Source of the DNA: Archivesica marissinica
Taxonomy: Eukaryota > Mollusca > Bivalvia > Venerida > Vesicomyidae
DNA: 64,000 bases
Direction: 5' to 3'
Assembly: GCA_014843695.1 (NCBI GenBank)
Contig: CM026403.1
Coordinates: forward strand, 8,447,728 to 8,511,727
Position numbers and translations under genes: made by a program. Below are positions 22,607 through 33,319 of this stretch, piece by piece. Under the pieces are notes generated by a model, which saw only the letters and a list, made by a program, of their open reading frames with translations, was not told the origin of the DNA and did not search any database. The first letter of the stretch is position 1; every line of letters starts with the position of its first letter.

Positions 22607-24520
22607 TCCGGTTCTGTAATGTGTTGTTCCGTCCGGTACTGTATCAGGTGTTGTTCCGTCCGGTACTGTACCAATGTGTTGTTCCGTCCGGTACTGTATC
22701 AGATGTTGTTCCGTCCGATACTGTACCAATGTTTTGTTTCGTCCGGTACTGTACCAATGTGTTGTTCCGTCCGGTACTGTACCAATGTGTTGTTCCGTCC
22801 GATACTGTACCAATGTTTTGTTTCGTCCGGTACTGTATCAGATGTTGTTCCGTCCGGTACTATACCAATGTGTTGTTCCGTCCGGTACTGTATCAGATGT
22901 TGTTCCGTCCGGTACTATACCAATGTGTTGTTCCGTCCGGTACTGTACCAATGTGTTGTTCCATCCGGTACTGTATCAGGTGTTGTTCCGTCCGGTACTA
23001 TACCAATGTGTTGTTCCGTCCGGTACTGTATCAGATGTTGTTCCGTCCGGTACTATACCAATGTGTTGTTCCGTCCGGTACTGTACCAATGTTTTGTTCC
23101 ATCCGGTACTGTATCAGGTGTTGTTCCGTCCGGTACTGTACGAATGTGTTGTTCCGTCCGTACTGTACCAATGTGTTGTTTCGTCCGGTACTGTATCAGA
23201 TGTTGTTCCGTCCGGTACTGTACCAATGTGTTGTTCTGTCCGGTACTGTACCAATGTGTTGTTCCGTCTGGTACTGTACCAATGTGTTGTTCCGTCCGAT
23301 ACTGTACCAATGTGTTGTTCCGTCCGGTACTGTACCAATGTGTTGTTCCGTCCGGTACTATACCAATGTGTTGTTCCGTCCGGTACTGTACCAATATTTT
23401 GTTTCGTCCGGTACTGTACAAATGTGTTGTTCCGTCCGGTACTATACCAATGTGTTGTTCCGTCCGGTACTGTACCAACATTTTGTTTCGTCCGGTACTG
23501 TACCAATGTGTTGTTCCGTCCGGTACTGTACCAACATGTTGTTTCGTCCGGTACTGTATCAGGTGTTGTTCCGTCCGGTACTGTACGAATGTGTTGTTCC
23601 GTCCGTACTGTACCAATGTGTTGTTTCGTCCGGTACTGTACCAATGTGTTGTTCCGTCCGGTACTGTATCATGTGTTGTTCCGCCCGATACTGTATCAGA
23701 TGTTGTTCCGTCCGGTACTGTATCAATGTGTTGTTCCGTCCGGTACTGTACCAATGTGTTGTTCCGTCCGGTACTATACCAATGTGTTGTTCCGTCCGGT
23801 ACTGTACCAACATGTTGTTTCGTCCGGTACTGTATCAGGTGTTGTTCCGTCCGGTACTGTACCAATGTGTTGTTCCGTCCGGTACTGTATCATGTGTTGT
23901 TCCGTCCGGTACTGTATCATGTGTTGTTACGTCCGGTACTGTACCAATGTGTTGTTCCGCCCGATACTGTATCAGATGTTGTTCCGTCCGGTACTGTATC
24001 AATGTGTTGTTCCGTCCGTACTGTACCAATGTGTTGTTTCGTCCGGTACTGTATCAGATGTTGTTCCGTCCGGTACTGTACCAATGTGTTGTTCCGTCCG
24101 GTACTGTACCAACATGTTGTTTCGTCCGGTACTGTATCAGGTGTTGTTCCGTCCGGTACTGTACCAATGTGTTGTTCCGTCCGGTACTGTATCATTTGTT
24201 GTTCCGTCCGGTACTGTATCATGTGTTGTTACGTCCGGTACTGTACCAATGTGTTGTTCCGCCCGATACTGTATCAGCTGTTGTTCCGTCCGGTACTGTA
24301 TCAATGGGTTGTTCCGTCCGGTACTGTACCAATGTGTTGTTCCGTTTGGTACTGTACCAATGTGTTGTTCCGTCCGGTACTGTTCCAATGTGTTGTTCCG
24401 TCCGGTACTGTACCAATGTGTTGTTTCGTCCGGTACTGTATCAAATGTTGTTCCGTCCGGTACGGTACCAATGTGTTGTTTCGTCCGGTACTGTACCAAT
24501 GTGTTGTTCCGTCCGGTACT
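22607..24520. repeat. 28-bp minisatellite in intron 2
   Basis: About 69 copies of gttccgtccggtactgtacc plus aatgtgtt. A 27-bp form ends in tatcaggtgtt or tatcagatgtt. Because 28 is one more than a multiple of three and the unit has no stop in any of three frames, all three forward frames stay open for over 600 codons, and several reverse frames do too. These are artefacts. The array begins 57 bp after exon 2, at the same place as the larger array in locus B. Confidence 0.97.
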
Positions 24521-25255
24521 GACAGGTGAACATCTGGTTCACATATATGACAGGTGAGCACCTGTTTCACATACATGATAGGTGAGCACCTGGTTCACAT
24601 AGATGACATGTGAGCACCCGTTTCACAGAGATGATAGGTGAGCACCTGGTTCACATAGATGACAGGTGAGCACCTGGTTCACATAGATGACAGGCGATCA
24701 CTTGTTTCACATATATGACAGATTAGCACCTGGTTCACATATATGACAGGTGATCACCTGTTTCACATAGATGACAGGCGATCACCTGTTTCACATAGAT
24801 GACAGGCGATCACATGTTTCACATAGATGACAGGCGATCACCTGTTTCACATAGATGACAGGCGATCACCTGTTTCACATAGATGACAGATGAACACCTG
24901 GTTCACATAGATGACAGATGAACACCTGTTCACATAGATGACAGATGAACACCTGTTTCACATAGATGACAGATGAACACCTGTTTCACATAGATGACAG
25001 ATGAACACCTGTTTCACATAGATGACAGGTGATTACCTGGTTCACATATATGACAGGTGATTACCTGCTTCACATAGATGACAGGCGATTACCTGGTTCA
25101 TATAGATGACAGGTGATTACCTGGTTCATATAGATGACATGTGAGCACCTGGTTCACATAGATGACAAGTGAGCACCTGCTTCACATAGATGACAGGTGA
25201 TTACCTGCTTCACATAGATGACAGGTGAGCACCTGGTTCACATAGATGACAGGTA
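24521..25255. repeat. Second 28-bp minisatellite, abutting the first
   Basis: About 26 copies of gacaggtgagcacctggttc plus acatagat. Variants have 'gcgatcacctgttt', 'gatgaacacctgttt' and 'gtgattacctgctt'. The switch from the preceding array is abrupt, after 'gtccggtact'. The motif is unrelated in sequence but has the same period. Confidence 0.95.
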
Positions 25256-25387
25256 ACTTGTCAACACATTTTGCAATCTTGAATGTCTGGTGAAATAAAG
25301 TATTGTTTGAATATTATCATTTACAGTTCCGAGTCATTAAATAAACAATAACATGATTTATTGACGTTTATTAACCTTTCATTGCAG

Positions 25388-25554
25388 ATATTTGCCGAAA
25401 GATCTCAACGACTCCAAAATAAAGATAGTGCTATGTTTTCGCAATCCAAAAGACACGGCTGTATCATATTACAACCATACGAGGGGTCTGAAACAATATG
25501 GTGGATATACCGGCAAGTTTGCTGATTGGCTTCCACTCTACCTGCAAGGAAAAT
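25388..25554 (+). CDS. Sulfotransferase A exon 3 (RNPKD motif)
   Basis: 167 bp. Acceptor ATTGCAG|A; donor GAAAAT|GTAAGA. Encodes YLPKDLNDSKIKIVLCFRNP then KDTAVSYYNH. Arg131 and Ser139 of the RNPKDxxVSYYxH motif contact the 3'-phosphate of PAPS. It ends in WLPLYLQGK, which leads into the substrate-side helices. The intron before it is almost entirely minisatellite. Confidence 0.92.
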
Positions 25555-25753
25555 GTAAGAATCCTTATTTCATATTTTACTAACACTTTGTTTTCAGTCA
25601 ACTGGGTTTTCATTTCAGGGGCGGGCCAATTACTAAAAGTCTAATGTCAAACCTGTTCCGTTGGTTCGACGTATGTGTTATTATTTTTTATTTGGTTGCA
25701 ACTTTGTGTTGTTTACATACATAGTCAAGCGTGTGTTGAAGACCATATCCGTA

Positions 25754-26057
25754 TCACAGGGATTCGGCACGTTTGGGGGTACTAGTATATATATTTAAGT
25801 ACAGGGATTCTACTCTGTGGGATGTCAGATTTCGCATCGATCTAATAAATTTGTATAAACTAACCCGTGTCCTAGTATGGAAATGTTGAAGAACAATATA
25901 AAGACTTGGGATAGGCGTTATATTTGGACAGATTTGTACAAAATTGTTTCAGATAGGGCCATTTTACTGATTGATGCGAAATCTGACATCCCACAGAGTA
26001 GAATCCCTGTACTTAAATATATATACTAGTACCCCCAAACGTGCCGAATCCCTGTGA
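25754..26057. repeat. Perfect 85-bp inverted repeat (foldback)
   Basis: The arm at 25754-25838 is exactly the reverse complement of the arm at 25973-26057, with a 134-bp spacer. Both hold 'tcacagggattcggcacg' at the outer end and 'gatgcgaaatctgacatccc' (as read on the right arm) at the inner end. Intron 3 RNA would form a long perfect hairpin. The outer flanks (gtatcaca / tgatccgta) diverge at once. No element family is recognised. Confidence 0.95.
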
Positions 26058-26094
26058 TCCGTACCCTTTGTGATTATAGACCGCCCACATTTTG

Positions 26095-26310
26095 TTTTGT
26101 TTGTTTGTTTGTTTGTTTTTTCGGGTTTTACGCCTGCATCAGCACCATTTTGGGCTATATCGCCGGTGGGCAGTTTACCCAACAATACCTTTCCTGGGCG
26201 TAAGAAACTGCCATCGTTTTTCATATAAATGAGACACGACCTGAGCGGGGTTAGAACCCGTGACAATCAATGATGATTGGTTACAGTTGTAGGCTATACA
26301 AGCCAGGCCC
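26095..26310 (-). mobile_element. tRNA-derived SINE (family 3), reverse strand
   Basis: The reverse strand reads 'gtcacgggttctaacccc' (degenerate B box), 'gctcaggtcgtgtctcattt', then a body ending in repeated 'aaac' units. The same head and body occur at 38611-38868 and 41529-41788. The body differs in its second half ('ccaccggcgatatagccc'), so it is a subfamily. Confidence 0.65.
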
Positions 26311-26423
26311 GCCCACGTGGACCCATATCATGATATCTATGTTTACACGGAACCTGTAGACCGTCTTTATCCTCTCACAATGTCTTTATTCACGGGTTTT
26401 ATTGTATATACTACTTGTTTCAG

Positions 26424-26527
26424 TGGAATATGGAAAATACACGGACTATCTGTTGGAATGGGAGAAGGCTATTAATGATGGTTTGGATAACCCCCTGCAT
26501 GTAGTATACTACGAAGATCTTAAATTG
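26424..26527 (+). CDS. Sulfotransferase A exon 4
   Basis: 104 bp, ending in phase 0. Acceptor TTTCAG|TG; donor AAATTG|GTAAGT (near consensus). Encodes EYGKYTDYLLEWEKAINDGL then HVVYYEDLKL. YYEDLK is a conserved sulfotransferase core strand and turn. It follows the family pattern of a Trp-containing helix (LEWEK) before that strand. Confidence 0.92.
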
Positions 26528-26579
26528 GTAAGTATACAGTGTATAGTACATGCATGAGGGCCCATCAATAATTTCGTGA

Positions 26580-27480
26580 ACTAATTCTATGTTACGAGTA
26601 TACGTAATCTAACAAACTTTTGACCACACCTCCTTTTCAAAGTAACGTCCCTTGCATAGTTTGCATTTATTCCACTGCTTGACCGGAACACGTGCTGCAT
26701 GCCACCACGTGACATCTCCCGCACATTTCTGTTTACGGCGCACCTCAACTCCTCTCGGGACTCTCGGGAAGTTGCCAACTCTGGGCTGTATGGTGGGTAC
26801 TATAGCAGTTCTATACCCAGTTCCTTGATTGTGTCCGACACAACGCGGTTGCTATGGCTTGGCGCGTTATCATGGTGCAGCATAATCACAGACCTCTCAA
26901 GATTTGGGCGCTTTATTTTAATAACCGGCAACAGCTCATATTTAATTACTGTTGCATAATCGTTTCCAGTAACTGTAGTGTTCGGAGGAACAAAGTGATT
27001 TAAAATTATACCTTGTATATCGCAACATATAATGGCCATTATTGTACCGGCATACTTCGTGAAGGCGAAGAAGGATGCTTCCAAATTGAACTGTTTACTT
27101 TCCGGCTCAAAAAAGTGAATCCATGTCTCATCACACGTAACCATTCGATAGAGAAAGGCATCATCCTCGTCGTTGTACAGTTGTTAGTATTCGCGGCACT
27201 TCTTGACCCTTACCCCCACTTGATCCGGAAGCAGCAAGCGCGGTACCCATCTTGCCGAAAGTTTATTAGACATAATGTCCTGAACTATACCATACGCAGT
27301 ACCAAATTGTCCCGCAACATTTTCAATAGTTACTCTTCTATCTTGAAGATGTGTTCCTGAATTTCAGCCACTTGTAACTTTGTAACAGTCACTGGCCTGC
27401 CAGTATGATTATCATCTTCGGTTGTTTATCATCTACCGTCCTTAAAGCGATTCACTCACTTTGAAATAGCACCATTCAAT
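26580..27480 (-). pseudogene. mariner transposase remnant
   Basis: The reverse strand has VTCDETWIHFFEPESKQ (first catalytic Asp), DIQGIILNHFVPPNTTVTG, and LHHDNAPSHSNRVV (second Asp). The expected third motif reads YSPELA, with the later Asp-containing part deleted and a stop after GIELL. N-terminal sequence (RRVTIENVAGQFGTAYGIVQ) continues to about 27400 past a stop. The remaining C-terminus shows GGMQHVFRS. The enzyme would cut and paste a TA-targeting element. It is clearly inactive, and no terminal repeats were found by eye. Confidence 0.85.
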
Positions 27481-28374
27481 AAACAAAAGTCCCCATAAAC
27501 TCTATGCAAATCCTCCCGACTATCGGGGACAGATTTTCCGAGTAATGTATAAACAATTTAAAGTGACATTACATCGTAACAATCAAACAAAATGCATTGT
27601 TCACCTATAAATGCATCGTAACAATCAAACAAAATGCATTGTTCACCTATAAATGCATTGCTACTACAAATTCATCGAAATATATTCGAATATTAACTTT
27701 GAATCAATAAACAGTGTTTTTGTGGATTGAAAGTATGATTTCATATAACAGTCATCCATGCTCCTGACTTGATGTTTATTTGTCATCGGAGTCAATACTA
27801 AACGAGAGATAATGTCGTTTAGAGATAATTTAATTAAGAATAGTATACAAATAAATAGGCACAAAATGAGATATAACGATAAATCTGTACCATAAATCGT
27901 GTTATTCATGATACACTAGTTGTATTACGCATGTATGTTTACATTATTTTGTTATGTCAACAAACTGCGTATACGACGCTTGTTTATTAGTTGAAATACT
28001 CAGTTTTTGGGACAAATATTTGGAAAAAATATAATATAATAGGAAAATACATTCTGTAGAAATTTGCGTTTTCACTGATGTAGTATCACTTTAAATAGTA
28101 ATGAAATACCGACGTATATCCATATGTGATGGGTGTGTTGCACCCCTCCACCCACTTACCTTTCAGTTTTGTTGCATTTTATCGCATTTTCATATTTTAA
28201 ATGTTTGAAGAAAATGTGTAGGCACGTGCCAAGAGGAAGCTACGTCACTGGTTTGGACGTAGCTTACATATATACAGACATGTATACGTTATCAACAGCA
28301 TAATCAAATACACATACATGTAACCATCCCTACACTTCAACACAGATAGTGAACTATTAAACATTTAAACAAAC
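27481..28374. other. Intron 4 sequence without genes
   Basis: AT-rich and non-coding. It contains a direct repeat of about 40 bp (twice, 27574-27655: 'catcgtaacaatcaaacaaa'...). Nothing else is recognised. Confidence 0.5.
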
Positions 28375-28513
28375 TACAGTCTACATCCGTTATGTCGAAT
28401 TCCGTCGGACCGAACCGAAATTCGATATAAACGGAGCCCGTTATATGTAAAATAATAGTGTCTGAAACGGGAATTCGACATAACCGACTTTGACATAACG
28501 GATGTAGACTGTA
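28375..28513. mobile_element. 139-bp MITE with 22-bp perfect inverted ends
   Basis: Ends tacagtctacatccgttatg(tc) and (ga)cataacggatgtagactgta are perfect inverted repeats, each starting at TA. The CAGT terminus and TA target point to a Tc1/mariner-type non-autonomous element. Internal 'aaattcgatataaacgg' and 'gaattcgacataaccg' make further inverted matches, so the whole unit can fold. Confidence 0.85.
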
Positions 28514-28654
28514 TAGCGAACTATTTATATATCATATTGATTGTATCTGTTTGTGCTTCATTTCATTTAACTGCACCTTTATTAAGTAATGTCAAGCCAC
28601 AATATAACGTGTTCGTACGAAAGCACAACGCTGAATACTTAAAACTGACTTCAA

Positions 28655-29645
28655 TGAGCTGACTAACATAGAAACTTGACTTCAGCCAATCAAATAAATT
28701 GACCACTAGTCATCTGCCTAACATAGCAACTTGACTTCAGCCAATCAAATAAATTGACCACCAGTCATCTGCCTAACATAGCAACTTGACTTCAGCCAAT
28801 CAAATAAATTGACCACCAGTCATCTGCCTAACATAGCAACTTGACTTCAGCCATTCAAATAAATTGACCACCAGTCATCTGCCTAACATAGCAACTTGAC
28901 TTCAGCCATTCAAATAAATTGACCACCAGTCATCTGCCTAACATAGCAACTTGACTTCAGCCATTCAAATAAATTGACCACCAGTCATATGACTAGCATA
29001 GCAACTTGACTTTAGCCAATTAAATTGACCACCAATCATATGACTAGCATAGCAACTTGACTTTAGCCAATCAATTAAATTGACCACCAATCATATGACT
29101 AGCATAGCAACTTGACTTTAGCCAATCAATTAAATTGACCACCAATCATATGACTAGCATAGCAACTTGACTTTAGCCAATCAATTAAATTGACCACCAA
29201 TCATATGACTAGCATAGCAACTTGACTTTAGCCAATCAATTAAATTGACCACCAATCATATGACTAGCATAGCAACTTGACTTTAGCCAATCAATTAAAT
29301 TGACCACCAATCATATGACTAGCATAGCAACTTGACTTTAGCCAATCAATTAAATTGACCACCAATCATATGACTAGCATAGCAACTTGACTTTAGCCAA
29401 TCAATTAAATTGACCACCAATCATATGACTAGCATAGCAACTTGACTTTAGCCAATCAATTAAATTGACCACCAATCATATGACTAGCATAGCAACTTGA
29501 CTTTAGCCAATCAATTAAATTGACCACCAATCATCTGACTAGCAAAGCAACTAGACTTCAGCCAATCAATTAAATTGACCACCAATCATCTGACTAGCAA
29601 AGCAACTAGACTTCAGCCAATCAATTAAATTGACCACCAGTCAGC
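28655..29645. repeat. 55-bp minisatellite in intron 4
   Basis: About 18 copies of catagcaacttgactttagc, caatcaattaaattgaccac, caatcatatgactag. The left copies have 'cagtcatctgcctaa'; the right copies are nearly identical to each other. This shows a recent expansion of one variant from about 29010 to 29520. Confidence 0.95.
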
Positions 29646-30230
29646 TGGCCTCATAACAATGAGGACATTATTTTTTTTACTCAAACGTCAATAATAAGAG
29701 GATATTAATTTTTGTCAGTGAATTATCGAATTACATCTCACCGAATGATCATAAAACATTATCACGAGTGATAATAATAGGTTTCTATGTTCATGAGAGA
29801 AATATAATTCGATCATTCACTTAAACAAACATATTTTGCTTTTATTTTAGGTTAAGTTTTAAGGATAGAAAAACGATTCAACCGTGCACTGATTGGCGCG
29901 TGAACTCGTGTTTAGACGACACTAAATGACGTCATAATAACCATCATACATGACGTCAACGACGGCTTTAGTCCGAAAACCTTCGCGTTGACAGAATTTC
30001 AACATACAGCGGCTAGGTACCACACATGCAAAACCAGTGAGAAATCAAATGTGTTATGCCACTGCTTTCAACCAAATTCCCGAATAACATATTTTATTTC
30101 ACTGATAAATTTCTATATTTTATTGGAAGGCATAAAACAAAGATACAGATCGTACCACCATATTTTCTAAGTGGTTTTTCATTTGGAAATATTGCATTTA
30201 CTGTTACATGAATATATTTCATGTCATCAG
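29646..30230. other. End of intron 4
   Basis: No gene is recognised. A 60-codon frame at 29988-30170 has no recognisable motif. Confidence 0.45.
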
Positions 30231-30402
30231 AATGGTGAACAATCACTGGACAAGTTGTTGCGATTCTTAGATGTAGAACTCGAGGAACAGCTAAAGAAAG
30301 ACATCCTGGATCAATGTGGTTTTGAAAAAATGGCAAAAGAAAAGATTCCAGAAGATGCTGCAGAAATCTTTTTTAACAAAGGCTTCAACTTCTACAGGAA
30401 AG
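30231..30402 (+). CDS. Sulfotransferase A exon 5
   Basis: 172 bp, phase 0 in and phase 1 out. Acceptor CATCAG|AAT; donor GGAAAG|GTATAT. Encodes NGEQSLDKLLRFLDVELEEQ, CGFEKMAKEKIP and FNFYRKG. The FEKM motif and the RKG that binds the 3'-phosphate of PAPS (Arg259-Lys260-Gly261, the Gly split by the intron) are in their usual places. Confidence 0.92.
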
Positions 30403-30499
30403 GTATATAGCATTTGGAAATGTTTTGTTTCTGCTCTGAACATTTGTCTGGTATAAAACTAATGCAACTTAGTTTAAACATATTTTATTTCCCAATATA

Positions 30500-31185
30500 A
30501 TAGTGGTGGAACCTATGCTCGGCGTAAATCATACATATCATGGCCTTTAAAAAAAGTTAAATGCACTTAAATGCCGTATATTATTATTTTCTTAAGTCGT
30601 GAATACAACTTTCATAAAATTGTTGTTGAAAATGTTAGCTTCATTACGTAACCATGCGCCTCAATACAGCTATCGCAACGGTACTTGTTTCCATGGGGAA
30701 CTAGATACTTTAGGGCACCTATGCACGGCGTACATGAATTGTTTTATTTATGCATGGGTAAATGTTGAATATATTATTTTGACTTAGTAACATCAATAAC
30801 TAACAATATTACAACTCATAAGAAACTTTTTTCTGGTTATTTGTACATTTTTTTCCCAATCCGGATAGCCACCTGAAATGCTCATAAACCGCACATTTCG
30901 GTTTTTTTTCCCGACAAGTTGTCTGTTTATATTCGGCTACTGAACCGGTCAGGTGACAGTTGCATTAGGCTACCGATACGCACAACGGAATGCTATTGAA
31001 CCATGCTTCACCTCTGTCAACGAAAATAGATTAAAACTATTTAAATATTTTAAATACAGATGTAAATGGAAAAAATACGCCGAGCATAGGAATACGCCGA
31101 GCATAGGAATACGCCGTAGGAATACGCCGAGCATAGGAATACGCCGAGCATAGGAATACGTCGAGCATAGGTTCCACCACTCTAC
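30500..31185. mobile_element. Unclassified element with 25-bp inverted ends
   Basis: Left agtggtggaacctatgctcg(gcgta) at about 30502 is inverted at the right as (tacg)tcgagcataggttccaccact, ending about 31184, with one mismatch. At the right the inner part of the terminus is reiterated as a 17-bp repeat, aatacgccgagcatagg (31079-31165). The interior has no transposase. The superfamily is unknown; it lies in intron 5. Confidence 0.65.
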
Positions 31186-31304
31186 ATATTGAACAATGTC
31201 TACATCACACATATCAAAATACAGAAAAAGGATTAGAATGAAAGACACACTCTTATATAATTTTTCGTCTCTAATGCAACTTAAGGTTAAATAAGTCTTG
31301 ATTG

Positions 31305-31705
31305 TCTTGTTTGTGTAAACCAGGTAACTAGTTTGTGTTGATCATGTCATTAATTTGTGTAGACCAAGTCACTAGCTCGTGTAGACCAAGTCACTAGCTT
31401 GTGTAGACCAAGTCACTAGCTTGTGTATACCAAGTCACTAGCTTGTGTAGACCAAGTCACTAGCTTGTGTAGACCAAGTCACTAGCTTGTGTAGACCAAT
31501 TCACTAGCTTGTGTAGACCAAGTCACTAGCTTGTGTAGACCAAGTCACTAGCTTGTGTAGACCAAGTCACTAGCTTGTGTAGACCAAGTCACTAGCTTGT
31601 GTAGACCAAGTCACTAGCTTGTGTAGACCAGGTCACTAGCTTGTGTAGACCAAGTCACTAGCTTGTGTAGACCAAGTCACTAGCTTGTGTATACTAGGTC
31701 ACCAG
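31305..31705. repeat. 22-bp minisatellite in intron 5
   Basis: About 17 copies of gtgtagaccaagtcactagc plus tt, very homogeneous in the centre, with degenerate copies at both ends (gtgttgatcatgtc; gtatactaggtcacc). Confidence 0.95.
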
Positions 31706-31944
31706 GATTTAGGGGTCTTGTGTAATGACACATCCACCAGGGTTCTGACGGGGTTCTAGGTGACAATGATTCAGGTACAAGGCGGTCACCATATACGTTA
31801 CATAACGTAGTCTCCATAAGGGGACAACACCGTAATGTCGCCGTTTTGGGGCGAAGACGCTACACACAGAGGAGCATTGAGAGCAAGGTCAGCGTGCCTC
31901 GACGTCCGTTGTTTTATCTTCGACATGACGACAGAACGAGGAGG

Positions 31945-32196
31945 TGTATGTGTTTTACGTTATTTACCGTCGCTACCGGTTGACCATATGAGCGGACGCC
32001 TCCTGACGTGATTAGTCATTTTGAATTTTAGATTTCCTCTGTTTCTTGTACGTGCACGGTGTAAAGCACCGACACGAGACCTCGGTTTAGCGTCCCATCT
32101 GAAAGACTGTTAATTTTATTAGGGTCAGACGGGGGATCGAACCTGCGATCCCTGGATTACCAGTCCAGCATGTTACCACTGGACTACAGATCCGTC
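31945..32196 (-). mobile_element. tRNA-Thr-derived SINE (family 2)
   Basis: Full-length reverse-strand copy. The head at the right end reads actacagatccgt on the + strand; its complement contains 'tagtccagtggtaacatg' and 'ggttcgatcccc'. The body ends in 'acgtaaaacacatac', as in the copy at 15047. It ends 115 bp before exon 6. Confidence 0.85.
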
Positions 32197-32310
32197 TGTA
32201 TGAGGAGACGTTAAGCATGTAATGCTTCAAATAGTGGGTTGGCTATTTGACGCGTTTGTGGATCGTCGACTTCCTGTTCACATGCGCAGTTATATTTTAC
32301 ACTGTTTCAG

Positions 32311-32438
32311 GTGAAATCGGGGATTGGAAGAACTGGTTTACGGTAGCACAAAACGAAATGTTTGAACGAATCTGGAACAGCGAAATGAACGATTCCAGTA
32401 TGTTCCATTTTAAGTATACGGATCCGAGAATAAAATAA
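32311..32438 (+). CDS. Sulfotransferase A exon 6 (C-terminus)
   Basis: 128 bp to TAA. Acceptor TTTCAG|GT completes Gly261. Encodes GEIGDWKNWFTVAQNEMFER. GDWK is the conserved C-terminal core, and K267-xxx-TV-xxx-E276 is an intact KxxxTVxxxE dimerisation motif. The protein ends ...YTDPRIK. An AATAAA overlaps the last codons, and the sequence after the stop soon runs into SINEs, so the 3' untranslated region may be very short or disrupted. Confidence 0.93.
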
Positions 32439-32524
32439 GGAAGCTGGAAGTGCACTCCGGTCTAATATCCGAACAGTTACACATTGGAAAGAATGGCAGC
32501 TGGTGTAGTGCAATTATCCGGATG

Positions 32525-32976
32525 TTGTGTGTGTTTTACGTTTATTTATCGTCGTTACTGGGTGCCCATATAAGCGACACCTCCTGAAGTATGTGAGATG
32601 GTACGGTTGTCACCAGATCGGACAGGTGGGTTTTCTCCGGGTACTCTGGTTTCCTCCCACACGAATGACCACATATACGCTTTCATCCACGCCAACGAGA
32701 GTGATTAATATAAGTTGTTAGAACTTGCTTCGCAATCGTTGAAGAGATTAGTCATTTTAGATTTTTGGAAGATAGTGAAATGATACAGACAGAGACCCAT
32801 TCCATAGTCTTCTCTGGTTCTTTTACGTGCACAGTGTAAAGCACCGACACGAGACCTCGGTTTAAAGTCTCATCTGAAAGACTGTTAATTTTATTAGGGT
32901 CAGACGGGGGATCGAACTTGCGATCCCTGGATTACCAATCCAACGTGTTACCACTGGACTACAGATCCGTCTGTAG
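32525..32976 (-). mobile_element. Family 2 SINE interrupted by a family 1 SINE
   Basis: A tRNA-Thr-type SINE on the reverse strand (head at the right end, 32976) is split at 32589 by the fragment described next. The two halves join cleanly when the insert and one copy of its 5-bp target duplication are ignored. Confidence 0.85.
32590..32739 (+). mobile_element. 5'-truncated family 1 SINE nested in family 2 SINE
   Basis: A 150-bp insert from 'tatgtgagatggtacgg' to 'cgcaatcgt', lacking the tRNA head. It is flanked by tgaag on both sides (32585-32589 and 32740-32744). Loss of the 5' end with a short target duplication fits LINE-machinery insertion. Confidence 0.8.
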
Positions 32977-33319
32977 TTTACATATTGGATCGTTTTGGCT
33001 TTAATCCTATACTTAACCTAAAATGTCCAATCACATTTCAAGTAATAACTATTACATATGAGAATATTACAACATATTGTATTCAATATAAAGTGAGAGT
33101 TTATGCTTCGCCTCGGGGTAAATTGTCACAATCCTTGCGGTAAATTGTCACATACCATATGTACCATAATAAACACTTTAATTACACTGGAAATAAGATA
33201 TTCGATGTATTAATGGATCGGGCTAATTTTATTTTAACGGTACCTGGTGTAATCCAAATACAGGTAAATCAGGAATATTATCCGATAATTGGCGTTAATT
33301 TGTATATCATACTAGTATA
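32977..33319. other. Intergenic sequence
   Basis: AT-rich, no gene or repeat recognised. Confidence 0.5.

Larger units (their letters stand above)
4972..32438 (+). other. Sulfotransferase gene A, six-exon locus
   Basis: Six exons, each with AG before and GT after, total 909 bp: 302 codons plus a stop, with no internal stop and every junction in phase. The predicted protein is a cytosolic-type sulfotransferase, which transfers sulfate from PAPS to small hydroxylated or amine acceptors. Length and motif spacing match the family: catalytic His109, Arg131 and Ser139 lie one residue beyond His108, Arg130 and Ser138 of human SULT1A1. The substrate cannot be read from sequence. Introns are 17.2, 2.8, 0.87, 3.7 and 1.9 kb and are mostly mobile elements and minisatellites. 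The start codon is inferred: a 5' untranslated exon may exist, because an AG acceptor-like site precedes the ATG by a few bases. Gene B at 45954 is a paralogue. Confidence 0.9.

Noticed and set aside
22570..24557. Three overlapping forward frames of 627-650 codons (Cys/Val/Tyr-rich repeats)
   Set aside because: They are the three translations of one 28-bp minisatellite; all frames and several reverse frames are open because the unit lacks stops. It lies in an intron.
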